A stretch of 64,000 bases of DNA from an uncultured Collinsella sp. Lineage in GTDB: Bacteria > Actinomycetota > Coriobacteriia > Coriobacteriales > Coriobacteriaceae. Under the pieces are notes generated by a model. It was not told the DNA's origin. It was given only the letters and a program-made list of their open reading frames with translations, and searched no databases. Shown one piece after another: positions 18,457 through 27,280 of this stretch; position 1 is the first letter of the stretch, and each line of letters opens with the position of its first letter. Location of the stretch: the NCBI GenBank assembly GCA_900540855.1, contig UQHK01000001.1, positions 62,001 to 126,000 of the forward strand. The letters run 5' to 3'. The position numbers were made by a program, and so were the translations under genes.

Positions 18457-18693
18457 CTAGTGGCTGTGCGGGCAGTTGGCGCAGCAGCCACTCGTGGCGC
18501 TGGTGCTGGAGCCGCCGCTGCGCTGGTCGGTGTTGTAGAAACCGCTGCCGTCGAACTTGATGCCGCTGGCCGAGAACGTCTTGGCGGCCGGAGCGCCGCA
18601 GCTGGGGCACACGACCTCGGGACTCTCGGACATGGGATGCTCAACCTCAAACACGTTGCCGCAGCTCGAGCACTTGTAATCGTAGCGCGCCAT
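18457..18693 (-). CDS. FmdB-family zinc-ribbon protein
   Basis: The 78-residue protein begins with the FmdB-type single zinc ribbon: CSSCGNVFE then CPSCGAPAAK (cysteines near residues 8, 11, 30 and 33). A flexible Ser/Gly tail ends in SGCCANCPHSH, which adds three more cysteines and two histidines and could bind a second metal. FmdB members are small putative regulatory proteins of unclear role; the name comes from formamidase operons, which are absent here. ATG at 18693 has AAGGAAG upstream. It is monocistronic with a strong terminator. Confidence 0.85.
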   Translation of the reverse strand: MARYDYKCSSCGNVFEVEHPMSESPEVVCPSCGAPAAKTFSASGIKFDGSGFYNTDQRSGGSSTSATSGCCANCPHSH

Positions 18694-18781
18694 AATACTT
18701 CCTTTTCAGCACAAAGCGGGCAGATTACTCTGCCCGCATAAATTCAAACGTCTGTAACTGTACCCTATATCGGGCGTTTTA

Positions 18782-21700
18782 TCACGCTTCGCCCCAGAAT
18801 CTATGCGTGTTGCGCAGGAGCTGTGCGGTTTTGCCCTCAGCGGCCGCAACGTCGGCCTCGTCAGCCTGCCAGGTCCAGTTGCCCGTGGCCACGCCCGGTA
18901 CGTTCATGCGCGTGTCGTCGCCAAGCCCCAGCACGTCCTGCAGCGGCATCATCACCAGGGGAGCGTCGCTTGCCAGCGCGTCGCTCATCAGCTTGGACGC
19001 CACCTCAACACCGCTCGGCACGTCGCCACCCGCAAAGGAACGCGTGCACCAACCGGCCAGCGTCGACGTATCGTGCGTTGAGGTGTACATAATCTTGCCC
19101 GGCGTGGGTTGCACGCCGTTGCGGACGTCGTAATCGCTAAACTCCAGTACGTCCATACCAGGGAAGCCGCAAGTCGAAGCCATGGCGCGAACGCCGGGCG
19201 TCAGGTAGCCCAGGTCCTCGGCGATAAAGTTGAGCGGCCCCAGCTCGTCATAGGCGGTCTGGAACAGGTCCTTGCCCGGGCCTGCCAGCCAACGCCCTTC
19301 GGCGCAAGCCTTGCCAGCGGGGATACTGAAGTAGCTGTGGAAGCCCAGGAAGTGATCCAGACGCACGCGGTCGTAGAGCGAGAACGCACGACGTAGGCGA
19401 TCCATCCACCAGCTATAGCCGTTCTGCTTCATGTGGTCCCAGCGGAACGTCGGGTTGCCCCACACCTGACCCTCGGGCGCAAAGTTGTCGGGCGGCGCGC
19501 CCGAAATCTCAATTGCCTTGCCGGTATCGGACAGCCAGAAATTTTCGGGCTCGCTCCACGCGTCGGCCGAATCGTCCGAGACATACATGGGGATATCGCC
19601 GATGACCTCGATGCCCTTCTTGTGTGCATAGTTCATGAGCTCGCACCAGGCCAGGTCAAAGCGGTACTGCATGTACGCCTGCAACTCTGCCTCGTCGTGG
19701 AAACGCTTGTCGTCAATCAGACGCTCGTTGTAGCGCGCGACATCGGCCGGCCAATCGTGGCGCGACTCGCCCTCAAAGTACTTCTTAACGGCCATGTAGA
19801 CGCAGTACTTCTCGAGCCAGTCGGCATTGCGATGTTTAAATGCCGTGTAGAGCGGGTCTGCATCCTCGCCGCCACGGGCCTTCCAGGTTTCAAAGTCGGC
19901 GGCTAGCTCCTCGCGGCTCTCGGGCAGCAGGTCGATATTGCCCGCAAAAGCTGAGGGACCGGCGTAAGGGGAGCGGAAGAAGTCCGTAGGGTTGACGGGG
20001 AGAACCTGCCAGTAGCGCATACCCATGGCGGCCAGATGGTCGATAAAGCGACGCGTGGACGCGCCGATCGTACCGGGCTTGCCGTCGTCGGTCGGCACCG
20101 ATGTGATATGACACACAACACCTGCGCCGTGATCGAGTGGCTCCTGCAGGCGCTGCTCAGCATGGTGATAGATGATCGACGAGCCCAGCGGATACAAATC
20201 GAGCGTGACCGTGCCGTTGTGGATCTCGCACTCGTGACCGCTAATCACATCGCTCGCGCATTCGCCGAGTGCCGGAATCGTCACGCGGTGCGAATTGCGC
20301 AGACTACGGTTGATGATAACCGTCGCGGACTCGCCATCCTTGCCCGTGCGGTTGTATGCCAGCACCTCATCATTGAGCGCGAAGGCCTTGATTTCACCGT
20401 CTACCATAAACGGCAGCGCGCGGCGCACAGCAGATGCGTTCTTGACGATCGCGAACGTATCGAAGTCGTGCAGGTTTTCCTTGGTCGGCATGGTGCGGCG
20501 ATTGCCCGGATCGGTGAGACCCTCCAAGCCGTATTCGTCACCGTAATAGATTGAGGGAACGCCCGGGAAGGTCATCTGCATGAGCGTGGCGAGCCAAAAA
20601 CGGCTCTTGGCCAGGCCCATCGCGTTCTCGTCTAGGCGCCATTTGCTGCGCTCGCACTCGGGCAGCTGCGACTCGTCGGGGCCGCCGCCGAGCACCGAGA
20701 TAATGCGCGGACGGTCGTGGCTCGAAAGCAGATTAAGTGCGCAAGACAGGGCCTCACGCGGATAGTTCTCGCGAAGGGTCTCGATATCTTCGGCAGCTTG
20801 GTAGGCGTTCTTGTAGCCCATCAAAAAGCCGATGACCATGTCGCGGAAGGGGTAATCCATGGCGGAGTCGAGTTCCGATCCCTGCAGGTAGCGACGCAGA
20901 TGGCCATAGCTGATCTTGTTGGAGGCGTCCTCCCAGACTTCGCCGAGCAGCAGTGCGTCGGGCTTTTCGGCAAGTACTGCCTTCTTGATCTCGGTCAGGA
21001 AATCGTCCGAAAGCTCGTCGGCCACGTCGAGACGCCAGCCATGGGCACCGGCGCGCAGCCACTTACGAATGACGCCGTCTTTGCCCAGAAGCTTTTCGCG
21101 CACCAGCTCGGACTTCTCGTTGATGGCTGGCATATTGCCCACGCCCCACCAGCAGTCGTACGAGCCGTCCTCGTGGAAGGTAAACGCATCGCGCCACGGC
21201 GAATCCTCGCTCTGCCAGGCACCCACGCCGGGGTAGTTGCCGTAGCGGTTGAAATAGATCGAGTCGTCGCCCGTGTGGTTGAAGACGCCGTCCAGAATAA
21301 CGGAGATGCCCAGCTTCTCGGCCGCCTCACACAGCTCGGTAAAGTCCTGCTCGGTGCCCAGAATCGGATCGATCTTGGTGTAATCGGCGGTGTCGTAGCG
21401 ATGGTTGCTCGCGGCTTCAAAAATGGGGTTGAGGTAGATGGCTGTAAAGCCCAGCTCGGCGATGCGAGGCAGGTCTTCCTGGATTCCCTTGAGCGATCCA
21501 CCGTAGAAGTCCCAGGTCTTGATGGAGCCGTCCTCGGCGCGCTCGTAAACGGGCGGCTCGTTCCAGTCCTCGACCATCCGGCGCTGGATTCCGTTGCGCG
21601 GTTTTTCGACCTCGGCCAGCGTGCGGTCGCGCCAGTGCTCGTCGCGGGCATAGCGATCGGGGAAGATCTGGTAGACCATTCCGCGCTCGTACCACTCGGG

Positions 21701-22078
21701 TCGAACTTTGCGGTGTTTGTAGACGGTGACCTGGAATGACGGCACCTCGGCGTAATCGTAGGTTATGCCTTCGCCGCCGGTGCGGCCCTGTGGTGCGCCC
21801 AGGCGAACCTCGGGCTGGCCCTCGATATTGCAGATAAAGCTGTACCAGATGAGACAGGGCTCGGTGCACTCAAGCTCTACGGTAAATATACCGTCGCCCT
21901 CGTGCGTCATGGGATACCGAGACTCACCGATTTCATCGACCCAGGTGCGCAGCGTAAGCGTTGCCTGGTTGGGGTCGGCATCCTCCAAAATCACCGAGAG
22001 TGCAACGGAAGTTCCAGTGGTCACAGCGCCAAACGGAGTGCGAAACTGCGGCAGGCGGCTGTTGTGAATCAATCTCAT
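18782..22078 (-). CDS. Bifunctional GH13 alpha-glucanase / GH77 4-alpha-glucanotransferase
   Basis: The 1098-residue protein joins two carbohydrate enzymes. Residues 1-640 are a GH13 enzyme like neopullulanase or maltodextrin glucosidase: an N-terminal beta domain, MVYQIFPDRYARDE, nucleophile Asp in GWRLDVADEL (near 346), acid Glu in LLGEVWEDA (near 376) and SSHDRPR (near 455). From about 645 a MalQ-type GH77 domain follows, with GDIPMYVSDDSADAW, the nucleophile motif VRLDHFLGF, FIAEDLGYLTPGV and STHDTSTLAGW. The GH77 part looks complete though its start is compact. It should hydrolyse and rearrange maltodextrins released from glycogen or starch. The gene lies downstream of the glycogen genes on the same strand, but a terminator and about 430 bases separate it, so it probably has its own promoter. 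Confidence 0.88.
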   Translation of the reverse strand: MRLIHNSRLPQFRTPFGAVTTGTSVALSVILEDADPNQATLTLRTWVDEIGESRYPMTHEGDGIFTVELECTEPCLIWYSFICNIEGQPEVRLGAPQGRTGGEGITYDYAEVPSFQVTVYKHRKVRPEWYERGMVYQIFPDRYARDEHWRDRTLAEVEKPRNGIQRRMVEDWNEPPVYERAEDGSIKTWDFYGGSLKGIQEDLPRIAELGFTAIYLNPIFEAASNHRYDTADYTKIDPILGTEQDFTELCEAAEKLGISVILDGVFNHTGDDSIYFNRYGNYPGVGAWQSEDSPWRDAFTFHEDGSYDCWWGVGNMPAINEKSELVREKLLGKDGVIRKWLRAGAHGWRLDVADELSDDFLTEIKKAVLAEKPDALLLGEVWEDASNKISYGHLRRYLQGSELDSAMDYPFRDMVIGFLMGYKNAYQAAEDIETLRENYPREALSCALNLLSSHDRPRIISVLGGGPDESQLPECERSKWRLDENAMGLAKSRFWLATLMQMTFPGVPSIYYGDEYGLEGLTDPGNRRTMPTKENLHDFDTFAIVKNASAVRRALPFMVDGEIKAFALNDEVLAYNRTGKDGESATVIINRSLRNSHRVTIPALGECASDVISGHECEIHNGTVTLDLYPLGSSIIYHHAEQRLQEPLDHGAGVVCHITSVPTDDGKPGTIGASTRRFIDHLAAMGMRYWQVLPVNPTDFFRSPYAGPSAFAGNIDLLPESREELAADFETWKARGGEDADPLYTAFKHRNADWLEKYCVYMAVKKYFEGESRHDWPADVARYNERLIDDKRFHDEAELQAYMQYRFDLAWCELMNYAHKKGIEVIGDIPMYVSDDSADAWSEPENFWLSDTGKAIEISGAPPDNFAPEGQVWGNPTFRWDHMKQNGYSWWMDRLRRAFSLYDRVRLDHFLGFHSYFSIPAGKACAEGRWLAGPGKDLFQTAYDELGPLNFIAEDLGYLTPGVRAMASTCGFPGMDVLEFSDYDVRNGVQPTPGKIMYTSTHDTSTLAGWCTRSFAGGDVPSGVEVASKLMSDALASDAPLVMMPLQDVLGLGDDTRMNVPGVATGNWTWQADEADVAAAEGKTAQLLRNTHRFWGEA

Positions 22079-22280
22079 AGTACGGTCCAGTTCTATACAG
22101 TCATGGCCAACGGGCCATGGGCTAAACGCACAGTACTTAAGTATATCGTTGCACTTTAGTTGTATAAACTACAGCCGCTCATTATCGGCGAACGGTTGTC
22201 CTAGAAAATCGTTTTACCATCCACATTATCGCGATACTCGAAAACGCCTATGTAGATAGTATTTGTAGCCAAACAAAACA

Positions 22281-22416
22281 GCTCCGGTTTACTGCGACGA
22301 ATTGAATGATCTCAACCACAGTCATTTTAGTGATATTAAAACTGCAGGTAGAAGCGTTGCCAATTTCGATGATTACTCGCCGTGGTCGGCCGGAGCCATT
22401 TTGTCGTAGTAAACCG
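22281..22416. repeat. 136-bp imperfect palindrome upstream of the GH13-GH77 gene
   Basis: ccggtttactgcgacgaa near 22281 and ttgtcgtagtaaaccgg ending near 22416 are inverted repeats with a few mismatches and about 100 bases between. It sits in the 429-base gap between glgA and the GH13-GH77 gene, which otherwise shows only a terminator and no gene. Confidence 0.55.
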
Positions 22417-22446
22417 GCCCTCTTTTTAATGCGGGGTTCAACCAAG

Positions 22447-22478
22447 AAGAGGGCGCCTGCTTGGGGCGCCCTCTTTTG
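22447..22478 (-). terminator. Terminator of the glycogen operon after glgA
   Basis: aagagggcgcc (22447-22457) pairs perfectly with ggcgccctctt (22465-22475). It lies 30 bases past the glgA stop and has short T-rich tails on both strands. Confidence 0.8.
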
Positions 22479-22507
22479 CGTTGAGGATTAAGTTTTAATC
22501 GTCAGGA

Positions 22508-24805
22508 TTAGCGGCGCTTGCGGGTGGCAGTTGCCTTGCGGACGGAGGTCTTCTTGGTCGGAGCCTTTTCCTCGGCCGGAGTGGCGGGGGAGACCGGAGT
22601 CTCCTTGGCAGGCTCGGGCTTAGCCTCTGCCTTCGGTGCGGCCTTGACCTCAGCGGCCTTCGGCGTCGGCTTGGCCTTTACCTCGGCCTTGGGCTCCTCT
22701 TTGGCAGCAGCGGGCTTAGTCTCTGCTTTGGGAGTTGCGGTCTTTGCCATGGTCTTCTTGGCTGTCGTCGTGCGCTTGCGCGAGGTGGTCTTGGCGGCAG
22801 GCTTGGCCTCGACGGTTGCCTCCGCCTTGGACTCGGCAGGCGTCTCCTCGACCTTGGCGGCCGGCTTTGCGGCAGCCTTCGTTGCAGTGGCCTTGGTAGC
22901 TGTAGCTTTCTTGGTGGCAGGGGTCTTGGTTGTGCTCTTGGACGCGGTCGTCTTCTTGGCGGCGGTCTTGGCCGGAGCCTTTGCCGCGGGCTTAACCTCG
23001 GCTGCAGCGGTCTCGGCCTTTACCTCGGGAACGACCTCGGCCTCGGCGGCCTTCTTGACAGCTGCGGTGGTGCGCTTGCGCGTGGTCGCTGCCTTGGCGG
23101 TAGTTGCCTTGGCAGTGGTGGTCTTGCTCGCAGCGGCCTTTGTTGTCGTGGCCTTTTTAGTCGTCGTCTTACGAGTCGTGGTCTTCTTTGCCGCAGGCTT
23201 CGCAGCCGGCTTCTCCTCAGCCTTGGGCTCCTCAGCAGCAGCGGGCGCCTCAACAACCGACTCGGCCTTGGGCTCGGGCTCGGCCTCAACTTTCTCAGCC
23301 ACAACCACAGGCTCGTCGACAACAGCCGCCGGCCGCTCAATCTCCGGATGCATAAAGAAGTACAGGTCCAGATACTTGTCGGCCGAGCGCGTCCAGCTAA
23401 AGTCCTGGCTCATGGCCTGCGTGACCAGCTGGTTCCAGGCATCGCGGTTGTCCCAGAACAGGCGTGCCGCACGGAACACGGCGTCGCCCATCTCGTCGCC
23501 GTTAAAGTTACTAAACGAGAAGCCCGTGCCCTCGCCGGTAAACTCGTTATACGGAATCACAGTGTCCTTCAGACCACCGGTCTCGCGTACGATAGGCAGG
23601 GTACCGTAGCGCATGGCGATGATCTGCGACAGGCCGCAGGGCTCAAACTTCGAAGGCATCAGGAACATGTCGGCGGCAGCATACATGCGCTGCGACAGCG
23701 CCGGATCGAACTCGATGCGCGCGGCCATGGTGCCGGGGTACTTGTCCTGGAAGTAGCGCAGGCCGTCCTCGTAGTCGCGGTCGCCGGTGCCCAGCACCGC
23801 CACCTGCACGCCGCCGGCCAGAATGCGGTCGAGCGCGTACATGACCAGGTCCATGCCCTTTTGGCGCGTCAGGCGCGTGACCATCACCATGAGCGGGCGG
23901 TCGTCGCGAACCTCGAGCCCCAGCTCTTCCTGCAGCTTGGCCTTGCACACGGCCTTGCCGGAACGGTCCTCCACGGTGTAGTTGGCGGCAATGCGCTTGT
24001 CGGTCGCCGGATCAAAGCCCGCCACGTCAATGCCGTTGAGGATGCCCTGCAGCGCGTACGAACGCTCGCGCAGAACGCCGTCCAGGCCCTCGCCAAACTC
24101 GGGCGTCTGGATCTCGTTGGCATAGGTGGGGCTCACCGTAGTGATGGCATCGGCATAGCGCAGCGCGCCCAGCATGTAGTTGATGCTGCAGGCGTCGCAA
24201 CGCAGCTGCGAGGCGGCCGCCGGAATGTGCGCCACACCCAGGATGTCCTCCATCACGGTGTCGCTAAACTGGCCCTGGAACGCCACGTTGTGGATCGAGA
24301 ACACGGTCTTGACGCGGTCATACAGCGGCAGGCCCTGGTAAAACTCGCGCAAGAACACGGGCGCCAGCGCCGTTTGCCAGTCGTTGCAGTGCAGGATGTC
24401 GCACTCAAAACCGGCCGGCAGGTGCTGCAGACTCTCGGTGATGGCCTTGGAGAAGAACGCAAAGCGCTCGCCGTCATCAAAGAAGCCGTACGGATAGTCG
24501 CGCGCAAAGTAGCGCTCGTTGTCGATGAACATATAGGTGACGCCGTCGTGCTCGAGCTTCTCGAGTCCGCAGTACTCGTTGCGCCAGCCCAGGCTCACGT
24601 AAAAGTCGGAGAAGTGCTCCATCTGCGCCTTGTACTCATCCTTGATGGTGGCGTACTTGGGCACCATCACGATGACCTCGGCGCCGGCGCGCACGAGCGC
24701 CGCAGGCAGCGAGCCCGCCACGTCGCCCAGGCCACCGGTCTTAACAAACGGTGCGCACTCGGCCGAGGCAAACACGATCTGCATCTTTTTGCTGGAATCT
24801 GCCAT
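22508..24805 (-). CDS. glgA: Glycogen synthase with a long Lys/Ala/Thr-rich C-terminal tail
   Basis: The 765-residue protein has a normal GT5 glycogen synthase in residues 1 to about 488, adding glucose from ADP-glucose to glycogen. Motifs seen: the ADP-glucose site KTGGLGDVAGSLPAAL near residue 22, and SKFEPCGLSQIIAMRYG with the catalytic Glu near 385. After the catalytic core (near FFMHPEIERP) comes about 275 residues of low-complexity Ala, Lys, Thr, Glu and Pro, including KKTTTRKTTTKKATTTKAAA and many AAK and PAAK units, like bacterial histone H1-like tails. Typical GlgA is about 480 residues. Start 24805 has GGGAG five bases before; an in-frame ATG four codons earlier precedes it. The gene follows glgD; an 11-bp stem (24830-24863) lies in the gap. 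Confidence 0.93.
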   Translation of the reverse strand: MADSSKKMQIVFASAECAPFVKTGGLGDVAGSLPAALVRAGAEVIVMVPKYATIKDEYKAQMEHFSDFYVSLGWRNEYCGLEKLEHDGVTYMFIDNERYFARDYPYGFFDDGERFAFFSKAITESLQHLPAGFECDILHCNDWQTALAPVFLREFYQGLPLYDRVKTVFSIHNVAFQGQFSDTVMEDILGVAHIPAAASQLRCDACSINYMLGALRYADAITTVSPTYANEIQTPEFGEGLDGVLRERSYALQGILNGIDVAGFDPATDKRIAANYTVEDRSGKAVCKAKLQEELGLEVRDDRPLMVMVTRLTRQKGMDLVMYALDRILAGGVQVAVLGTGDRDYEDGLRYFQDKYPGTMAARIEFDPALSQRMYAAADMFLMPSKFEPCGLSQIIAMRYGTLPIVRETGGLKDTVIPYNEFTGEGTGFSFSNFNGDEMGDAVFRAARLFWDNRDAWNQLVTQAMSQDFSWTRSADKYLDLYFFMHPEIERPAAVVDEPVVVAEKVEAEPEPKAESVVEAPAAAEEPKAEEKPAAKPAAKKTTTRKTTTKKATTTKAAASKTTTAKATTAKAATTRKRTTAAVKKAAEAEVVPEVKAETAAAEVKPAAKAPAKTAAKKTTASKSTTKTPATKKATATKATATKAAAKPAAKVEETPAESKAEATVEAKPAAKTTSRKRTTTAKKTMAKTATPKAETKPAAAKEEPKAEVKAKPTPKAAEVKAAPKAEAKPEPAKETPVSPATPAEEKAPTKKTSVRKATATRKRR

Positions 24806-24829
24806 ATTGTCTCCCATGTTGCAATTCGA

Positions 24830-24863
24830 GAATAGCCGCCTGGCGCTAACCGGGCGGCTATTC
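24830..24863 (-). other. Intercistronic hairpin between glgD and glgA
   Basis: gaatagccgcc (24830-24840) can pair with the segment ggcggctattc (24853-24863), an 11-bp stem 25 bases before the glgA start. No T-run follows, so a role in RNA processing or in tuning glgA expression is more likely than termination. Confidence 0.55.
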
Positions 24864-24895
24864 TACATGTTACGAGCGATGTTGCGGTGCCAACG

Positions 24896-26023
24896 TTAGC
24901 GTACGATGGTGGTGTCGGAAGTTAACGGAGCCTTGCCCAGCACCAGGATGTTCTCGGGCGTGCCGCGAAGCTCGGTGTTGGTGGGGACAACGTTGTTCTT
25001 GTCCAGGATGGCGTTCTCAACGCGTGCGCCGCTCTTGATGATGCAGCTCTGGTTGATAATCGAGTTGGTCACCGATGCGCCCTCCTCGACCACGACGCCG
25101 CGCGACAGGATCGAATTGCGCACGGTGCCCTTGATGATGCAGCCGGCCGAGATGATCGAGTTGCACGCGTGGCTGCCGGTCGCATAGCGCGAAGGCGGCA
25201 CGTCGTGGGCCTTGGTCAGGATCGGGCGCTCGGGATCGAAGAGCTGGTCGGCCACGGTCTGGTCGAGCAGGTCCATGCTGCGGCGATACAGCGACTTCTC
25301 GCTAAACACGCCCACGACCTCGCCCTTGTACTCGTAGCTGCACACGTCGATGTTGCCAAAGTCGCCCTGGAGTGCCTCGAGCAGGTCCAGATAGTCGGCG
25401 GCCTGATAGTGGTCGATAATCTCGAGCAGCGTCTCGCGGTTGACGATACAGCAGTCCATAGAGGCGTTGTCGCCGTACACGACGCCGGCGCTCACGCCCG
25501 TCAGACGGCCGTTCTCGTTAATCTCGAGCTTGGTCTCGTCATCGACGTTGCGCGTGGCCTTGCAGTACACCACGGTCATCTGGGCACCGGAGTTCTCGTG
25601 CGCGTCGATGATGGTGTTGAGGTCCATATTAAAGATGATGTTGGTGCCCATCATCACAACGTAGGGCTTGTCCGAGCGCTGGAACAGCGTCTTGTTGGAG
25701 ATGATGTCGCGCAGCAAGAAGCGCATGCCGCCCTTGGTGGTGCCATACGCGTTGCCGGGCACCATGAACAGGCCGCCCTTCTTGCGGTCCAGGCCCCAGT
25801 CCTTGCCCGAACCGACGTGGTCGATCAGCGAGCGGTAGTTGCCCGGCATGACGACACCGACGGTCTTGATGCCGGCATTCATCATGTTGGACAGCGGGAA
25901 GTCGATCAGGCGGTAGCGGCCCAAAAACGGAACGGACGCGATGGGGCGGTCCTTGAGCAGGACACTGCCGTAGGACGAAGAGTAGTTAGCGGTGATATAA
26001 CCGATGGCCTTGCGATTGATCAT
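24896..26023 (-). CDS. glgD: Glucose-1-phosphate adenylyltransferase regulatory subunit GlgD
   Basis: The 375-residue protein is a GlgC homologue of the GlgD type. It keeps the nucleotidyltransferase and left-handed beta-helix folds (for example GRYRLIDFPLSNMMNAGI and the hexapeptide-like C-terminal repeats). It lacks the substrate-binding GGxGxRL motif: the corresponding N terminus is IGYITANYSSSYGSVLLKDR. In Firmicutes such subunits associate with GlgC and raise its activity. ATG at 26023 is four bases past the glgC stop, with a GGGGG tract as ribosome site, so both subunits are made from coupled genes. An in-frame extension inside glgC is rejected. Confidence 0.92.
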   Translation of the reverse strand: MINRKAIGYITANYSSSYGSVLLKDRPIASVPFLGRYRLIDFPLSNMMNAGIKTVGVVMPGNYRSLIDHVGSGKDWGLDRKKGGLFMVPGNAYGTTKGGMRFLLRDIISNKTLFQRSDKPYVVMMGTNIIFNMDLNTIIDAHENSGAQMTVVYCKATRNVDDETKLEINENGRLTGVSAGVVYGDNASMDCCIVNRETLLEIIDHYQAADYLDLLEALQGDFGNIDVCSYEYKGEVVGVFSEKSLYRRSMDLLDQTVADQLFDPERPILTKAHDVPPSRYATGSHACNSIISAGCIIKGTVRNSILSRGVVVEEGASVTNSIINQSCIIKSGARVENAILDKNNVVPTNTELRGTPENILVLGKAPLTSDTTIVR

Positions 26024-26027
26024 CGGA

Positions 26028-27176
26028 TCATTCCCCCTTCCCGATAACGACGTCATTTCCAACGACGGCCGTATCCTTGGTAGTATCGACAGAGCCGAGC
26101 TTCACGCCCTCTTCGACCGTGGAGTTCTCGCCCAAAATAGCGCGGCAGATGTGCGCGCCGCTCTTAACGTGCGCACCCGGCAGCAGCACGGAGTCCTCGA
26201 CCACGGCGCGCTCCTCGATGATGACATCGGTCGAAAGGATCGAGTGGCGAGCGGTGCCGTAGATCTTGCAGCCGTTGGAGACCAGGCAGTCGTCCAGGCG
26301 GCCGTCCGGGCCAATGTAGTGCGGCGGACGCGTGGTGATGTTGGACATGATGGGGAAGTTCTTGTCGAACAGATCGAACTCGGGGTTGTTACCCAGCAGG
26401 TCCATCGAGGTCTCATGGAAGCTGGCGATGGTGCCAACATCCTTCCAAAAGCCGTGGAACTCGTAGCTGTACAGGCGCTTGTTCTCGCCGAGCAGCTTGG
26501 GGATGATGTCCTTGCCAAAGTCGTGGCTCGAGCGCTGGTCCAGAGCGTCCTCCTCGAGCGCCTCGATCAGCACGTCGGCCGAGAAGATGTAGATGCCCAT
26601 GGACGCGAGGTTCGAATCGGGCTTCTCGGGCTTCTCGGTGAACTTGGTGATGCGGCCGTCTTCGGGGTCGGTGGTCAGGATGCCAAAGCGGCTGGCCTCC
26701 TCCCACGGCACGGGCATAACGCTCACCGTGAGGTCGGCGTTGTTCTCAATGTGCGTCTTGAGCATCTTGCGGTAGTCCATGCGATACAGGTGATCGCCCG
26801 AAAGAATCAGGACGTACTTGGGGTCGTTGGCCTTGATATAGTCGAGGTTCTGCGTAATGGCGTCGGCCGTGCCCGCATACCAGGCGCCGCCGGTCTGCGT
26901 CTCGTACGGCGGCAGGATCGACACGCCGCCGTCGCGGCTGTCCAGATCCCACGCCTCGCCGGAGCCCACGTAGGCATGCAGCAGGTAGGGACGGTACTGC
27001 GTCAGAACGCCCACCGTGTCGATGCCCGAGTTGGAGCAGTTGGACAGAGAAAAGTCGATAATGCGGAACTTGCCACCAAAGCTAACCGCCGGCTTGGCGA
27101 TCTTTTGGGTGAGTGCCCCCAATCGGCTGCCCTGTCCTCCTGCGAGGAGCATCGCGATGCATTCTTTCTTACTCAT
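26028..27176 (-). CDS. glgC: Glucose-1-phosphate adenylyltransferase catalytic subunit
   Basis: The 382-residue enzyme makes ADP-glucose, the committed step of glycogen synthesis. The pyrophosphorylase signature LLAGGQGSRLGALTQKIAKP is at residues 10-29, followed by GGKFRIIDFSLSNCSNSGID, GTADAITQNLDY and SGDHLYRMDY. The C-terminal third is a left-handed beta-helix. It lies between glgP (104 bases upstream) and glgD (4 bases downstream). A nine-base stem cgacgggcg/cgcccgtcg (27216-27246) lies in the gap before it. The pairing with GlgD predicts a heteromeric enzyme. Confidence 0.95.
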   Translation of the reverse strand: MSKKECIAMLLAGGQGSRLGALTQKIAKPAVSFGGKFRIIDFSLSNCSNSGIDTVGVLTQYRPYLLHAYVGSGEAWDLDSRDGGVSILPPYETQTGGAWYAGTADAITQNLDYIKANDPKYVLILSGDHLYRMDYRKMLKTHIENNADLTVSVMPVPWEEASRFGILTTDPEDGRITKFTEKPEKPDSNLASMGIYIFSADVLIEALEEDALDQRSSHDFGKDIIPKLLGENKRLYSYEFHGFWKDVGTIASFHETSMDLLGNNPEFDLFDKNFPIMSNITTRPPHYIGPDGRLDDCLVSNGCKIYGTARHSILSTDVIIEERAVVEDSVLLPGAHVKSGAHICRAILGENSTVEEGVKLGSVDTTKDTAVVGNDVVIGKGE

Positions 27177-27215
27177 CGATTTCTCCTTCTGTCATCGATG
27201 TTCCTAACCCATTAG

Positions 27216-27246
27216 CGACGGGCGCGGCGCTCTGTCACGCCCGTCG
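27216..27246 (-). other. Intercistronic hairpin between glgP and glgC
   Basis: cgacgggcg (27216-27224) pairs perfectly with cgcccgtcg (27238-27246), 35 bases after the glgP stop. No T-run follows on the minus strand, so it may protect or process the mRNA rather than terminate. Confidence 0.55.
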
Positions 27247-27280
27247 AGTAATGCCGTACGGCAAAGGGAGCTCGCGCGCT

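Noticed and set aside
22508..23330. Repetitive DNA in glgA as a possible CRISPR or tandem repeat
   Set aside because: The repeats are irregular Ala/Lys/Thr codons in one open frame with no constant repeat-spacer pattern. They encode a low-complexity tail.
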